Origin: Raineyella fluvialis
GTDB taxonomy: Bacteria; Actinomycetota; Actinomycetes; Propionibacteriales; Propionibacteriaceae
Assembly: GCF_009646095.1 (NCBI RefSeq)
Contig: NZ_CP045725.1
Location: forward strand, 1,798,001 to 1,862,000
Direction: 5' to 3'
DNA: 64,000 bases
The translations under genes and the position numbers were made by a program. This document shows positions 43,329 through 52,809 of the stretch, in pieces (the stretch's first letter is position 1; each line of letters begins with the position of its first letter). The notes under the pieces were generated by a model, which was not told the origin of the DNA, ran no database searches, and saw nothing but the letters and a program-made list of their open reading frames with translations.

Positions 43329-44548
43329 CTGATCAGGACCCGCAGCAGACCAGCGGCCCGGAGGGTGGCGAGACGATCGGCTCCTGGCGCGTCACGTACG
43401 CGCCGGGTGACTGGGTGGCGCTCGCGGGCCCGGACGCGCTGGTCGTGATCCCGCCTGCCCCGGCGCGGGTGACGCAGTTCGTCACCGCCTTGTGGGAGAG
43501 CGTGGTGCCGACCGCCTCCATCGACGCCCTGGTGAGTGAACTCGGCCGCGTCGGTGTCACCGAGATGCCGGACATGGCCGCCCTCTTCTGGGACGCCGGG
43601 TCCATGCACAGCCTCGTCCGGGGCCGGCTGCAGATCGTGGACGCCACCACGGGCGACGTGATCGCCAGCGGTGAGGGTGTGCGGACGTGGAGCGAGACCG
43701 GCCTCGGCGACGTACGCTCCGTCCGCGTCCAGGCCACCGACGCGGGTCCGATACCCAGCGATGTCCTGCACCTGCCGCTGGTCGTCGGCGTGGTGCAGGC
43801 GCACTCGTTGCTGGTCGAGGCGAGCCCTGACCGGCTGGTGGCCTCGCCCGTCGCCCCGCCGCGGGTGGCCCAGGCGCCGCAGGAGGCATCCCTCGCCGAG
43901 GGGGAGACCGAGCACGGGCAGGTGTACGACCCGGTGCATCCGGAGAGCGACGAGCCCGGCTACCACCACCACGGCGCCGCAGCGGCCGGCGTGGGTGTCG
44001 CTGCCGGCATGGGTGTCGCTGCCGCCGAGGCAGCGGCGGCGCCGACACCGGCAGCCGTCCCCGACGCCGCGACCCAGGTGCTCTCCGGCGGCGCGCCCGA
44101 GGCGGCGACCCAGCTCATCGGCTCGTCCTCCCCCGGGGCGGACGCCGAGCGTACGAATGAGGGGCCCAGTGTCGAGCCGGCACCGGTGATGGCGCTGTTG
44201 CGCCCGATCACTGGCGCACCTGTCGCGGTCGACCGGATGGTGCTGATCGGGCGGGCGCCCAGCCCGGACCGCGCCGGGCCGGGGGTCGTCGCCAAGCTGA
44301 TGACGGTGCCCAGCCCGTCGCACGACATCAGCCGTACCCACGTCAAGGTCGAACCGGTGGGGCGTACGGTCCAGGTCACCGATCTGCACTCGACGAACGG
44401 GACGGTGCTGATCACCGGCCCGATCGGCGGGGATCCCTCGCTCGCCGGACAGCGTCACCAACTGGTGCCGGGCGAGCCGGTGGCCGTCCAGCCCGGGTGG
44501 ATCCTCGACCTGGGGGATGGCGTGACCATCCTGATCGACCGCGCCTGA
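43325..44548 (+). CDS. FHA-domain protein
   Basis: 407 residues. The N-terminal 190 residues form an uncharacterised globular region. A low-complexity Ala/Gly/Pro stretch (about 215-285) follows, and the C-terminal third is an FHA domain with IGRAPSPD, HDISRTHVKVEP and DLHSTNGTVL, which carry the Arg, Ser-x-x-His and Asn that read phosphothreonine. It sits in an operon with a PP2C phosphatase upstream and a ROK-family gene two bases downstream. It is probably a phospho-dependent adaptor; the N-terminal domain may be regulated by or regulate cell-envelope proteins, as inferred from similar actinobacterial operons. Confidence 0.83.
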   Translation: MTDQDPQQTSGPEGGETIGSWRVTYAPGDWVALAGPDALVVIPPAPARVTQFVTALWESVVPTASIDALVSELGRVGVTEMPDMAALFWDAGSMHSLVRGRLQIVDATTGDVIASGEGVRTWSETGLGDVRSVRVQATDAGPIPSDVLHLPLVVGVVQAHSLLVEASPDRLVASPVAPPRVAQAPQEASLAEGETEHGQVYDPVHPESDEPGYHHHGAAAAGVGVAAGMGVAAAEAAAAPTPAAVPDAATQVLSGGAPEAATQLIGSSSPGADAERTNEGPSVEPAPVMALLRPITGAPVAVDRMVLIGRAPSPDRAGPGVVAKLMTVPSPSHDISRTHVKVEPVGRTVQVTDLHSTNGTVLITGPIGGDPSLAGQRHQLVPGEPVAVQPGWILDLGDGVTILIDRA

Positions 44549-44550
44549 CG

Positions 44551-45835
44551 ATGCCCGAGCAGCGGCACCGCGTGGATCGGGGGTCCGGCAGGGATCCTTG
44601 CGGGAAGCCAATCTGGAGCTGATCACCCGGCACGTCTTCGCGCACGGTGAGGACGGCAACCCGATCTCGCGGGCCCGGCTGGCCGAGGAGACGCGGATGA
44701 CCCGCTCGACCTCGTCACGCCTGGTCGACGCGCTCATCGAGGGACGCATCATCGAAGCGCTCCCGCCGGTCAACACGGCCGGCCGGGGACGCCCTGCCGT
44801 CCCGCTCATCCCCGCCCACAACTCCTACGTCGGCCTCGGCATGGAGATCAGCGTCGGCATGCTCGCCGCCCGGCTCGTCGATCTGTCCGGGCGGGTCCTC
44901 GCCGAGAGTCTCGACGAGGGGTCGCTCGCGGGAACCGAGCCGAGCAAGGTGTTGCGCCACCTCGGGCTGATGGTCCGCGAGATCCTCGAGGACATGGGGC
45001 CTGAGCTGGTGCTGGCCGGGGCGACCCTGTCCCTGCCCGGACTGGTCGACCGGGCGGCCGGGCGCCTGCTCGTCGCCCCCAACCTGGGTTGGGCGGACCT
45101 CGCCCCCTACCCGTTCCTCGCGCCGGTGATCGGGCCGGGCGTCGACTTCCACATCGGCAACTCCGCCGACCTGGCCGCCCGGGTCGTCGCCCAGTCGCGG
45201 CCGGGGCGGCCCGGGCCGTGGCCGAGTTTCGTCTACCTGCACGGCGAGATCGGCGTCGGGGCCGCCATCCGGCTCGACGGCCGCGAGTTCCTCGGCGCCC
45301 ACGGATGGGCGGGAGAGATCGGCCACATGACGGTCGACCCGGCCGGGCCGCCGTGCCGATGCGGATCGCACGGGTGCCTCGAACAGTACGTCGGACGGCT
45401 GAGCCTCCTGCAGGCCGCCGGCCTGCCTCCACGCACCTCCATCCACGCGGTGCTCGGACGCCTCGAGGCGGGTGAACCGGTGACGGTGGCCGCCGTCGAG
45501 GCGGCCGGCCATGCGCTCGGGTCGGTGCTCTCCGGCGTGGTCAACCTGCTCGACCTGCCGACCCTCGTGCTGGGGGCGACCTGGCGGTCATCGGTGAGCA
45601 CCTGCGCGGCCCGATCGCCCTGGAGATGCGCCACCGCCTGCTCTCCGACCCACTCGCCGCGCCGGAACTCGTGCTGGCGCCGGTGGGGTCCGCCCCCTCC
45701 GCCACCGGCGCGGCGTACGAGGCCCTGGACCGGGTGATCCTCGATCCGGCGCGCTGGCTGCGGGGGGATGCCGGCGCCGCGACCACTGCCTCCGCCGTCG
45801 ACGCAGACGCGGACGCGGACGCGGACGAGGGGTAG
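44551..45835 (+). pseudogene. ROK-family transcriptional regulator/sugar kinase, frameshifted as written
   Basis: About 428 residues with up to two breaks. An N-terminal HTH (ISRARLAEETRMTRSTSSRLVDALI) is followed by the ROK fold with YVGLGMEISVGMLAARLVDL, GWAGEIGHMTVDP and the zinc-site motif CRCGSHGCLEQY. A clear one-base deficit lies in GGGGG at 45572-45576: adding one G gives LVLGGDLAVIGEHL, the usual ROK motif, and opens the frame to 45835. A weaker second one near 44596 would join MPEQRHRVDRG at ATG 44551 to REANLELITRHVF; without it the start would be TTG 44598. ROK regulators bind sugars and repress sugar genes. It follows the FHA gene by two bases. Confidence 0.78.
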
Positions 45836-45865
45836 GACCGGTGGGCGCCCGCGCCGGACACTGGG

Positions 45866-45871
45866 TAGCCT
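45866..45871 (+). promoter_or_regulatory. -10-like box of dcd (leaderless)
   Basis: TAGCCT, six bases before the ATG at 45878. Confidence 0.4.
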
Positions 45872-45877
45872 GAGGCC

Positions 45878-46459
45878 ATGCTGCTGTCGGACGGCGATAT
45901 CGCCAGGGAAATCGAGTCGGGGCAGATCCGTCTGGATCCCTTCGACGCGGAGATGATCCAGCCGGCCAGTGTCGACGTCCGCCTGGACAAGTTCTTCCGG
46001 ATCTTCCAGAACCACCGCTATCCGAACATCGATCCGGCGGTCGAGCAGGCCGAGCTGACCCGGCTGGTCGAGCCCGAGGGGCCGGACGAGCCGTTCATCC
46101 TGCATCCCGGCGAGTTCGTGCTGGCCTCCACCTACGAGGTCGTCACCCTCGGCACGACGCTCGCCGCGCGGCTGGAGGGCAAGTCGTCGCTGGGGCGGCT
46201 CGGTCTGCTCACGCACTCCACGGCCGGTTTCGTCGACCCCGGCTTCAGCGGGCACGTCACCCTGGAGCTGTCGAATGTGGCGACCCTGCCGATCAAGCTG
46301 TGGCCCGGGATGAAGATCGGACAGTTGTGCTTCTTCCGGCTGTCCTCACCCGCGCTGGCCCCGTACGGCTCCACCAAGTACGGCTCGCGCTACCAGGGGC
46401 AGCGCGGTCCGACGCCCAGCCGCTCCTACGTCAACTTCCATCGCACACCGATCGACTGA
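45878..46459 (+). CDS. dcd: dCTP deaminase (possibly bifunctional with dUTPase)
   Basis: 193 residues, same length as actinobacterial enzymes. [61 protein letters not shown] and the C-terminal [11 protein letters not shown] are all family signatures; the Glu in VTLEL is the deaminase base. It converts dCTP to dUTP, and mycobacterial relatives go on to dUMP, supplying thymidylate synthesis. It stands alone, with a probable leaderless start, and is convergent with the TetR gene three bases on. Confidence 0.95.
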   Translation: MLLSDGDIAREIESGQIRLDPFDAEMIQPASVDVRLDKFFRIFQNHRYPNIDPAVEQAELTRLVEPEGPDEPFILHPGEFVLASTYEVVTLGTTLAARLEGKSSLGRLGLLTHSTAGFVDPGFSGHVTLELSNVATLPIKLWPGMKIGQLCFFRLSSPALAPYGSTKYGSRYQGQRGPTPSRSYVNFHRTPID

Positions 46460-46461
46460 CG

Positions 46462-47123
46462 TCACGGGGGCCCAGCGGCACGGCCGGCGGCGTGGGCTGA
46501 GCCGTCCGCGCCGGAGAGATCCGCGACCCGCTGCCCATTGATCCGCTGGCGGGACACCCGCAGCAGCATCGCCGTGCACGCCGCGACACCCTCGTCGGTC
46601 GTTGCGGAGGTTTCGCCCAGGTGACTGGGGGAGCCTGCCTGGATGGAACCGAAGCGCCAGGCGTTCACCTGGGGTGCGAGGATCGTCGGGTCGATCAGCC
46701 ACTCCCTCTGGTGACTCTCGGCGATGGCCGCGAGATCGGCGGCCAGGCGGGCGTCGAACAGATCCCTGCGCTCCCGCAGTAACGGTCGCAACTCCTCGTC
46801 CTGGACCCCGTACTGGGCCAGGGCCAGCGCGACAGGCCCGCGGACCAGGTCAGCCGTCTGCTGGGCGGCCAGGTACGTGGCCAACGCCTCCTCGTACGTG
46901 CCGCCGACGGGGACGGGACGTCATGGGGGACCATCCGGCGCTCGATGAGTTGACGGATGAAGTCGCGGCGACTGGCGAACGCGTAATGGAAGGACGCCAG
47001 CGGCATCCCCGCCTCCGCCACGACGGCACGGGTCGTGGCCCCCTGCATACCTGTGCGGGCGATGACCCGCTCGCCGGCCTGCAGCAGCAGTTCGCGGCGC
47101 TCGTCGATGCGCATGTTGGGCAT
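46462..47123 (-). pseudogene. TetR-family transcriptional regulator, frameshifted as written
   Basis: About 220 residues when joined. The HTH (RRELLLQAGERVIARTGMQGAT through MPLASFHYAFASRRDFIRQL) is typical of TetR. The second frame carries the helical ligand domain (EEALATYLAAQQTADLVRGPVALALAQY). The change is at 46909-46912 in GGGG (plus strand), and one more base joins VPSP to VGGTYEEALA. It is divergent from a TauE-type transporter with a 184-base gap containing inverted repeats, so control of that transporter is likely. Confidence 0.8.
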
Positions 47124-47150
47124 GTCGGACTCCTCGGACCTCGGCCCCCA

Positions 47151-47211
47151 GCCGTGGAATCAACGCTTCTCGAACTCTTCCGCAGTGGAAGTTGGGTTGA
47201 TCTTTCCACGG
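47151..47211. promoter_or_regulatory. Inverted repeats between the TetR and TauE genes
   Basis: GCCGTGGAATCAAC (47151-47164) is mirrored by GTTGATCTTTCCACGGC (47195-47211) with a three-base bulge, and CTTCC-GCAGT-GGAAG (47177-47191) lies between. The nested arrangement in a divergent intergenic region suits a TetR operator. Confidence 0.4.
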
Positions 47212-47307
47212 CTGATCGGGCCTGAACAGATGTTCCACCGACGTGTCGAGGTCCTCGTACGTGACACGACCTCGCCTCGGGGGTCGCCGCCGGTCTACCG
47301 TGTCCGG

Positions 47308-48077
47308 GTGTCACTCCTCCACGCCCTCGTGATCGTCGTGGCCGGCCTGGCCGCGGGCACCATCAACACCGTGGTGGGGTCCGGCACACTGATCACCTTC
47401 CCGACGTTGCTCATCCTCGGCTACCCGCCCGTGGCCGCGAACATCTCCAACAGCCTCGGTCTCAGCTTCAGCGGTCTCACCGCCGCCCAGGGTGCTCGCG
47501 ACGAGATCCCCGCGGTGTGGCCGTTGGTGCGGCTCATGCTGCCGGTGCAGCTGCTGGGATCGGCCGTCGGGGCAGGCCTGCTGCTCGTCCTGCCACCGGA
47601 GGCGTTCACGGCGATCGTGCCGGTGCTGATCGTCCTCGCCGCAGTGCTGGTCATCTTCGGGCGGCGGATCAACGGCTGGCTCGGTGCTCATGAGGTCGAC
47701 GCGCCGCTGGTCGGGCGTCGGCGCGTCGGGCTGCTCCTCGGTGCGATGGGCACCGGGATGTACGGCGGCTACTTCGGAGCGGCTCAGGGTGTGCTGCTGA
47801 TAGGACTTCTCACTGCCCTTACCGGCCTGTCCCTGCTGCGGATCAACGTGGTGAAGAACATCCTGGTCCCCGCCGCGAACTTCCTCGCTGCGCTGGTCTT
47901 CATCGTCATCGCGTGGCACCAGGTCCGCTGGGGGCCGCCGCCCTGCTGGCGCTCGGTGCCCTCGGGGGAGGCTGGCTGGGGGCCCGCATCGGCCGGCGCC
48001 TGTCGCCGACGCTGTTGCGGGTGTTCATCGTGGCCGTCAGCGCGGTGGCCGTGGTGAAGCTGGTGTGGTTCAGCTGA
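47308..48077 (+). pseudogene. TauE/SafE-family sulfite or organosulfonate exporter, frameshifted as written
   Basis: About 257 residues, eight helices. VVAGLAAGTINTVVGSGTLITFPTLL is the family's opening, with AANISNSLGLSFSG and GMYGGYFGAAQGVLLIG in the second repeat. The frame changes in GGGGG at 47930-47934: one more G gives WGAAALLALGALGGGWLGARIGRR and the frame ends at 48077. Relatives move sulfite, sulfoacetate or other anions across the membrane. It is divergent from a TetR gene and its end overlaps that of deoC by eight bases on the other strand. Confidence 0.8.
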
Positions 48078-48746
48078 CACCCCCCTCGGCGGGGGCCTCG
48101 GCCAGGACCTCACGACTGCGGGACATCCCCAGCCGGGTGGCCCCCGCCGCCACCAGTGCCTTGGCCGTCGCGTAGTCCCGGATGCCGCCCGAGGCCTTGA
48201 TCCCCAGCCGATCGCCCACCGCCAGCCGCATCACCCGGACGGCGTGCACACTCGCCCCACCGCTGGGGTGGAAGCCGGTGGAGGTCTTCACGTAGTCCGC
48301 CCCGGCCCGTTCGCAGGCGCCGCAGGCGGCGACGATCGCCTCGTCCGGCAGGGCGGCCGTCTCGAGGATCACCTTGAGCACCACCGGGGCGGGGACCGCT
48401 TCCCGGACCGCGCGGACCTCCTTCTCCGTGTACGCGTCACCCCCGGCCAGCAGCCGGCCGATGTCGATCACCATGTCGATCTCGTCGGCGCCGGCCGCCA
48501 CCGCCGCAGCGGCCTCGGCAGCCTTGATCTCGGGGAATGCTGCCCGGAGGGGAAGCCCGCGACGGCCGCGACGTGCAGCGCCGGAGGCCGGACCGGCAGC
48601 GGCAGGCGTGAGGGGGACAGGCAGACCGACCAGGTCCCCAGCAGCCGTGCCTCCTCCACGACCCCCGCCACGTCGGCGTCGGTGGCCGTGGGGGAGAGCA
48701 GGGTGTGGTCGATCATCCGCGCCAAGGCGTCCCGTGTCAGCTCCAT
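48070..48746 (-). pseudogene. deoC: Deoxyribose-phosphate aldolase, frameshifted as written
   Basis: About 226 residues once joined, starting [19 protein letters not shown]. Family motifs are GFPSG then [45 protein letters not shown] with the Schiff-base Lys, and [16 protein letters not shown] with the second catalytic Lys. The change is at 48532-48535 in GGGG (plus strand); one more base turns GQHSP into continuity with EIKAAEA, the expected DeoC sequence. The enzyme cleaves deoxyribose 5-phosphate to glyceraldehyde 3-phosphate and acetaldehyde in deoxynucleoside salvage. Confidence 0.88.
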
Positions 48747-48828
48747 GGGATCAGGTTGGCACACCCCACCGACACCCGCCGGGTAGGTTGGCCGGTACGC
48801 GTACGCCCACCGATCCCCCAGGACTGCG

Positions 48829-49740
48829 ATGCTCCTCGTCGACCCGCCGTTGTGGCCAGCTCACGGCACCCGGTTCTCCCACCTGGTGTCGGACACCTCG
48901 CTGGCCGAACTGCATGACTTCGCCGACCGCATCGGACTGACCGCGAGGGCCTTCGACCGGGACCACTACGACCTGCCCGCCGGCAGGTACGCGGATGCCG
49001 TGGCCGCGGGAGCCCTCGAGGTCACCCCCACCGAGGTGGTTCGTGCCCTGCGCCGGGCGGGTCTGCGCCGCACCAAGCCGCAGGTCCTCGCCGCCGCCCG
49101 CCGCCGCGAGGAGCGCCTGCTGGCGCAGTGGGAGGGGCTGCTCCCGCGGGCCCCCGACCTCGGCGTCGACCTACTGGGCCGATGGTCGGAGCCACACCGG
49201 CGCTACCACACCCCTCAGCACCTGGCCGAGATGCTGCGGGCGATGGACGAGGTGGTCGCCGACCTGCGCCATCACGGCGATCCGGGACGGCCCGTGCGGC
49301 TGGCGGCCTGGTTCCACGACGCCGTGTACGAGGGCCGGCCGGGCGAGGACGAGGAGGCCTCCGCGGTGCTCGCCGAGCGGTCCCTCGACGGTCTGGTGCC
49401 CGCCCGTGAGGTGGCGGAGGTCGCGCGCCTGGTGCGGCTGACCGCCGCACACGTGGCCGAGGACGACGATCCGGTCGGCGACGTCCTCCTCGACGCGGAT
49501 CTCGCCATCCTCGGCGCCGACGACGCGCGCTATCTCGAGTACTCCCGCCAGATCCGGGCCGAATACCACCACGTGACGGCCGAGGACTACCGGCGGGGCC
49601 GGCTGGCCGTCCTGGCGCACCTCGCCGGGCTCGATCCGCTGTACCGTACGCACCCCGCGCGGGCCTGGTGGACCGATCCCGCGCGCCGGAACGTGGCCGA
49701 GGAGCAGCGTCGGCTCGAGGGTGCGACCGGGCGGGAGTAG
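48829..49740 (+). CDS. DUF4031 domain fused to an HD-type phosphohydrolase-like domain
   Basis: 303 residues. Residues 1-80 match DUF4031 (MLLVDPPLWPAHGTRFSHLVSDTSLAELHDFA and DRDHYDLPAGRYADAV), a small domain of unknown role. Residues about 95-300 look like a predicted metal-dependent phosphohydrolase: RRYHTPQHLAEMLRAMDE, RLAAWFHDAVYEGRPGEDEEASA with a His-Asp pair, and DADLAILGADDARYLEYSRQIRAEY. The C-terminal family occurs in bacteria and fungi as a stand-alone protein, so the fusion is noteworthy. Substrate unknown. TAGGTT at 48784 may be its promoter. Confidence 0.8.
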   Translation: MLLVDPPLWPAHGTRFSHLVSDTSLAELHDFADRIGLTARAFDRDHYDLPAGRYADAVAAGALEVTPTEVVRALRRAGLRRTKPQVLAAARRREERLLAQWEGLLPRAPDLGVDLLGRWSEPHRRYHTPQHLAEMLRAMDEVVADLRHHGDPGRPVRLAAWFHDAVYEGRPGEDEEASAVLAERSLDGLVPAREVAEVARLVRLTAAHVAEDDDPVGDVLLDADLAILGADDARYLEYSRQIRAEYHHVTAEDYRRGRLAVLAHLAGLDPLYRTHPARAWWTDPARRNVAEEQRRLEGATGRE

Positions 49741-49752
49741 CGGGTGAGAGTC

Positions 49753-51495
49753 TCAGACCTCGCCGGCGCGGCGTAGGGCGGCACTGGCCAGGGGCAGCTT
49801 CACCGTGAACGTCGTCCAGGTACCTGCATCGGCGGCCTCCGGGCCGGACAGGTCCTCCGCGCACCGCGAGGAGACGGAGACATGGCCGCGGTGGGCCGCG
49901 ACGACGGCCGCGACGATGGACAGGCCCAGCCCGGTGCTGCCGCCGTTCGGCGTGGAGGAGTCCCGGATCCGGGCGCGGGAGGAATCGACCCGGACGAAAC
50001 GGTCGAACACCTGCCCGATCATCCTGCGGGGGATGCCAGGCCCGTCGTCGTGGACGGTGAGGACGGCCTGGGTGGCGCCGACCGCCAGGCCCGCGGTGAT
50101 CCTGGTGCCGGCGGGCGTGTGCGTCCGCGCGTTGGCCAGCAGATTGGCAACGACCTGGTGCAGCTGGTGCCCGTCGCCGACGACGATGACCGGTTCGGCC
50201 GGGACGTCGAGCGACCAGAGGTGGTCGGGCCCGGCCACCTGGGCGTCGGTGACAGCATTGACGACGATCTCGGACAGGTCGATCGGCGCTGTCGCCGGGG
50301 TGAGCTTGGTGTCCAGACGGGCGAGCAGCAGCAGGTCCTCCACCAGCGCCGACATGCGTTCGGCCTCCGCGTCGATCCGGTCGAGCGAGTGGGCCGTCTG
50401 CGGCGGCATGCTGTCCCGGCCGCGCCTGGTCAGCTCGGCGTAGCCGCGGATCGCCGCCAGCGGATTGCGCAACTCATGCGACGCGTCGGCGACGAATCGC
50501 CGGACCTGCGACTCGGACGCCTGGCGAGCCTGCAGGGCCTCCTGCACATGGCCCAGCATCTGGTCGAACGCATCGCTGACATCGGCCACCTCCGCGGCGT
50601 GGGCGGTGCTCGGGGCGGAGTCGCCCAGGCTGAGGTCGACATTGCCGTGCTCCAGCGGCATCGAGGAGACCTCGCGGGCGATCCTGGCCAGGTCGGTGAG
50701 CGGGCGCATCTTGCGGACGACGAGGAGGTACACCGTGATCAGGCTGATGGTGGTGGCCAGCAGGGCGAGGGCCGCGACGGTCCAGGCCAGGGTGTAGACC
50801 GCCTCCCTCGTGTCGGCGAGCGGGATGCCGACCACGACCCGATCCGGACCGTCGGTGATGGACATCACCCGATAGCCGCCGAGAAGTTCCAGTTCGACGC
50901 TCTGGGGGCCGGAACCGGGGGCCAACGACGAGAGGGTCCGCAGGGCCGACGTACTGGGGACGGGGCGGATGCCGTCGGGGGTGAGCATGCCGTTGAGGGC
51001 GACCCCGCTGGAGACCACCACGACCACCGTGCCGATCGGTTGACCGGGCAGGTCGACACCGCCGGGGAAGCCCTGACCCGGGTTGCTGACGGCGTTCTGC
51101 TGCCGGGTGAGCACACCGGACAGGCGGTCGTCGAGCTGGTGCATCAGCGCGCGGTGGGCCAGCAGGATGGTGACCAGACCCAGGGCCAGGGCCACCATCG
51201 CGACCGTGGCGCTGACCTGGATGACCAGTTGGCGGGCGAGCGTCCCCTGAGCCGGGATCCCGGGCGCCGCGAAACGCCGGGCGGCCGGATCACGGGGGCG
51301 GGATCCTCCAGGGCTCGCGCCGGGCGTGCCTGGGCTCCGGGAAGTGAGGGCAGGGAGTCCGGCCGCGTTCCGGAGGGATCGGCGCGACGGACCCGCCGGA
51401 CGCTGAGGGGGCGGCCGTCGATCAGGGACCGACGCCAACGGCGTCCGCCTCGGGGGCCGACGGTGGCGTAGCGGGCGGAGGAGTGGACAGATCAC
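49753..51495 (-). CDS. Two-component sensor histidine kinase
   Basis: 580 residues from a GTG that overlaps the regulator stop (GTGA at 51492-51495). A Pro/Arg-rich head of about 85 residues precedes membrane helix 1 (about 90-112), an extracytoplasmic sensor of about 120 residues, helix 2 (about 237-260), a HAMP region, the dimerisation domain with phospho-accepting His340 in FVADASHELRNPLAAIRGY, and the ATPase domain (LLANARTHTPAGT, VHDDGPGIP, GSTGLGLSIV). All boxes needed for activity are present. The long basic head is unusual, and a downstream start is possible. The sensor domain gives no hint of signal. Confidence 0.9.
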   Translation of the reverse strand: MICPLLRPLRHRRPPRRTPLASVPDRRPPPQRPAGPSRRSLRNAAGLPALTSRSPGTPGASPGGSRPRDPAARRFAAPGIPAQGTLARQLVIQVSATVAMVALALGLVTILLAHRALMHQLDDRLSGVLTRQQNAVSNPGQGFPGGVDLPGQPIGTVVVVVSSGVALNGMLTPDGIRPVPSTSALRTLSSLAPGSGPQSVELELLGGYRVMSITDGPDRVVVGIPLADTREAVYTLAWTVAALALLATTISLITVYLLVVRKMRPLTDLARIAREVSSMPLEHGNVDLSLGDSAPSTAHAAEVADVSDAFDQMLGHVQEALQARQASESQVRRFVADASHELRNPLAAIRGYAELTRRGRDSMPPQTAHSLDRIDAEAERMSALVEDLLLLARLDTKLTPATAPIDLSEIVVNAVTDAQVAGPDHLWSLDVPAEPVIVVGDGHQLHQVVANLLANARTHTPAGTRITAGLAVGATQAVLTVHDDGPGIPRRMIGQVFDRFVRVDSSRARIRDSSTPNGGSTGLGLSIVAAVVAAHRGHVSVSSRCAEDLSGPEAADAGTWTTFTVKLPLASAALRRAGEV

Positions 51496-52223
51496 TCATC
51501 GGCCGGGCGGAGCATGTACCCCGCGCCGCGCAGGGTGTGGATCATCGGCGTACGCCCGGCGTCGATCTTCTTGCGCAGGTAGGAGATGTAGAGCTCGACG
51601 ATGTTCGCCTGGCCGCCGAAGTCGTAGTTCCAGACCCGGTCGAGGATCTGGGCCTTGCTCAGCACCCGGCGCGGGTTGTGCATCAGGTAGCGGAGGAGCT
51701 CGAACTCGGTCGCCGTGAGGTGGATGGAATCGCCGCCGCGGGCGACCTCGTGGGAGTCCTCGTCCAGGGTGAGGTCACCGACGACGAGGGTCGAGGCGTT
51801 CGTGGCCTGGGAGGCGCCGGTGCGGCGCAGCAGCGCACGGAGCCGCGCGATCACCTCCTCCAGGCTGAAGGGCTTGGTGACGTAGTCGTCCGCCCCACTC
51901 GTGAGTCCCTCGATCCGATCGGCGACGGCGTCGCGGGCGGTGAGGAAGATCACCGGCAGATCCGGCTGGTCGGCATGGATGCGCCGCATCACCTCGAGAC
52001 CGTCGAAGTCGGGCAGCATGATGTCCAGGACGGCCGCGTCGGGGCGGATCTCATGGGCGACCTGGACGGCCTCCTGACCGCTGGCGGCCGTCCACACCTC
52101 CCAGCCCTCGTAACGCATGGCCATCGACAGCAGCTCGGTCAGCGCGGGCTCGTCGTCCACCGCGAGGATGCGGATGGGCGAGCCGTCGGGGCGGGCGAGG
52201 GTGCCGTGGGAACGGTCGGTCAT
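51492..52223 (-). CDS. OmpR-family response regulator
   Basis: 243 residues. The receiver has acidic residues in ILAVDDEPALTELL, phosphorylation site Asp67 in AAVLDIMLPDFDG, FLTARD and the conserved Lys in DDYVTKPF. The C-terminal winged helix has LTATEFELLRYLMHNPRRVLSK and IVELYISYLRKKID. It lies just upstream of the sensor kinase and overlaps it, so they form one pair. The target genes are unknown. An AT-rich stretch at about 52255-52310 should hold the promoter. Confidence 0.94.
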   Translation of the reverse strand: MTDRSHGTLARPDGSPIRILAVDDEPALTELLSMAMRYEGWEVWTAASGQEAVQVAHEIRPDAAVLDIMLPDFDGLEVMRRIHADQPDLPVIFLTARDAVADRIEGLTSGADDYVTKPFSLEEVIARLRALLRRTGASQATNASTLVVGDLTLDEDSHEVARGGDSIHLTATEFELLRYLMHNPRRVLSKAQILDRVWNYDFGGQANIVELYISYLRKKIDAGRTPMIHTLRGAGYMLRPADE

Positions 52224-52417
52224 AGTCAGAGACTGCCACGGCGAACGATGGGTGGGGGCAATAAATCTGTGTATCACCTGTGATTGAGATGTGTGTCTGG
52301 GACATATTGGCTCTGAGAGGTCCCGTGGACTGCTCGATGGGCTCCGTACGTCTCACGGGCGAGGTTGCCCGCCCCGGACACACGAGCTGAAAACGTGTCG
52401 ACCGTGGCGCCGCCCTC

Positions 52418-52423
52418 TAGGCT
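52418..52423 (+). promoter_or_regulatory. -10-like box of the L7/L12-like gene (leaderless)
   Basis: TAGGCT, six bases before the GTG at 52430. Confidence 0.45.
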
Positions 52424-52429
52424 GGCTGC

Positions 52430-52798
52430 GTGGAGATTACTGGCCCGGGAGGGATGTTCGACGTACGTGCCGAGCTGGCGCGCCTGCGTGACCGTGTCTA
52501 CGAGCTGGAACAGCAGGTCTCGTGGTTGCTGGGCCGGGCCGGTCGGGACGCGACGTCGAGCACCCTCGAGGAGGCCGTCCACGAAGCCCTCGGGCGCAGC
52601 TACATCGACGCGGTGATGATGTACCGCGAGCGGACCGGGGCGGGGCTGGCCGAGGCCAAGCAGTACGTCGACCGGATGCGCCGGTCGGGGGCGGTCGGCA
52701 ACGAGGACGAGTCGATCGTCGTCGTCGGGCAGGATCTGGCGGCGGCCGAGGCGACCGACACTCCGGGGGCGACCGAGGCCGGATCGGTCGATCGCTGA
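52430..52798 (+). CDS. Small protein with coiled coil and ribosomal L7/L12 C-terminal-like segment
   Basis: 122 residues. An N-terminal heptad-like helix (RAELARLRDRVYELEQQVSW) leads to SYIDAVMMYRERTGAGLAEAKQYVD, closely resembling the L7/L12 C-terminal helix pair (K-x-x-R-x-x-T-G-x-G-L-x-E-A-K). The C-terminal 35 residues are acidic and probably disordered. In L7/L12 this segment contacts translation factors; the role in such short proteins is unknown. The GTG start fits the leaderless box; ATG 52454 lies too close to its GGGAGG to be preferred. Confidence 0.7.
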   Translation: MEITGPGGMFDVRAELARLRDRVYELEQQVSWLLGRAGRDATSSTLEEAVHEALGRSYIDAVMMYRERTGAGLAEAKQYVDRMRRSGAVGNEDESIVVVGQDLAAAEATDTPGATEAGSVDR

Positions 52799-52809
52799 GG
52801 TCGGGCCAC

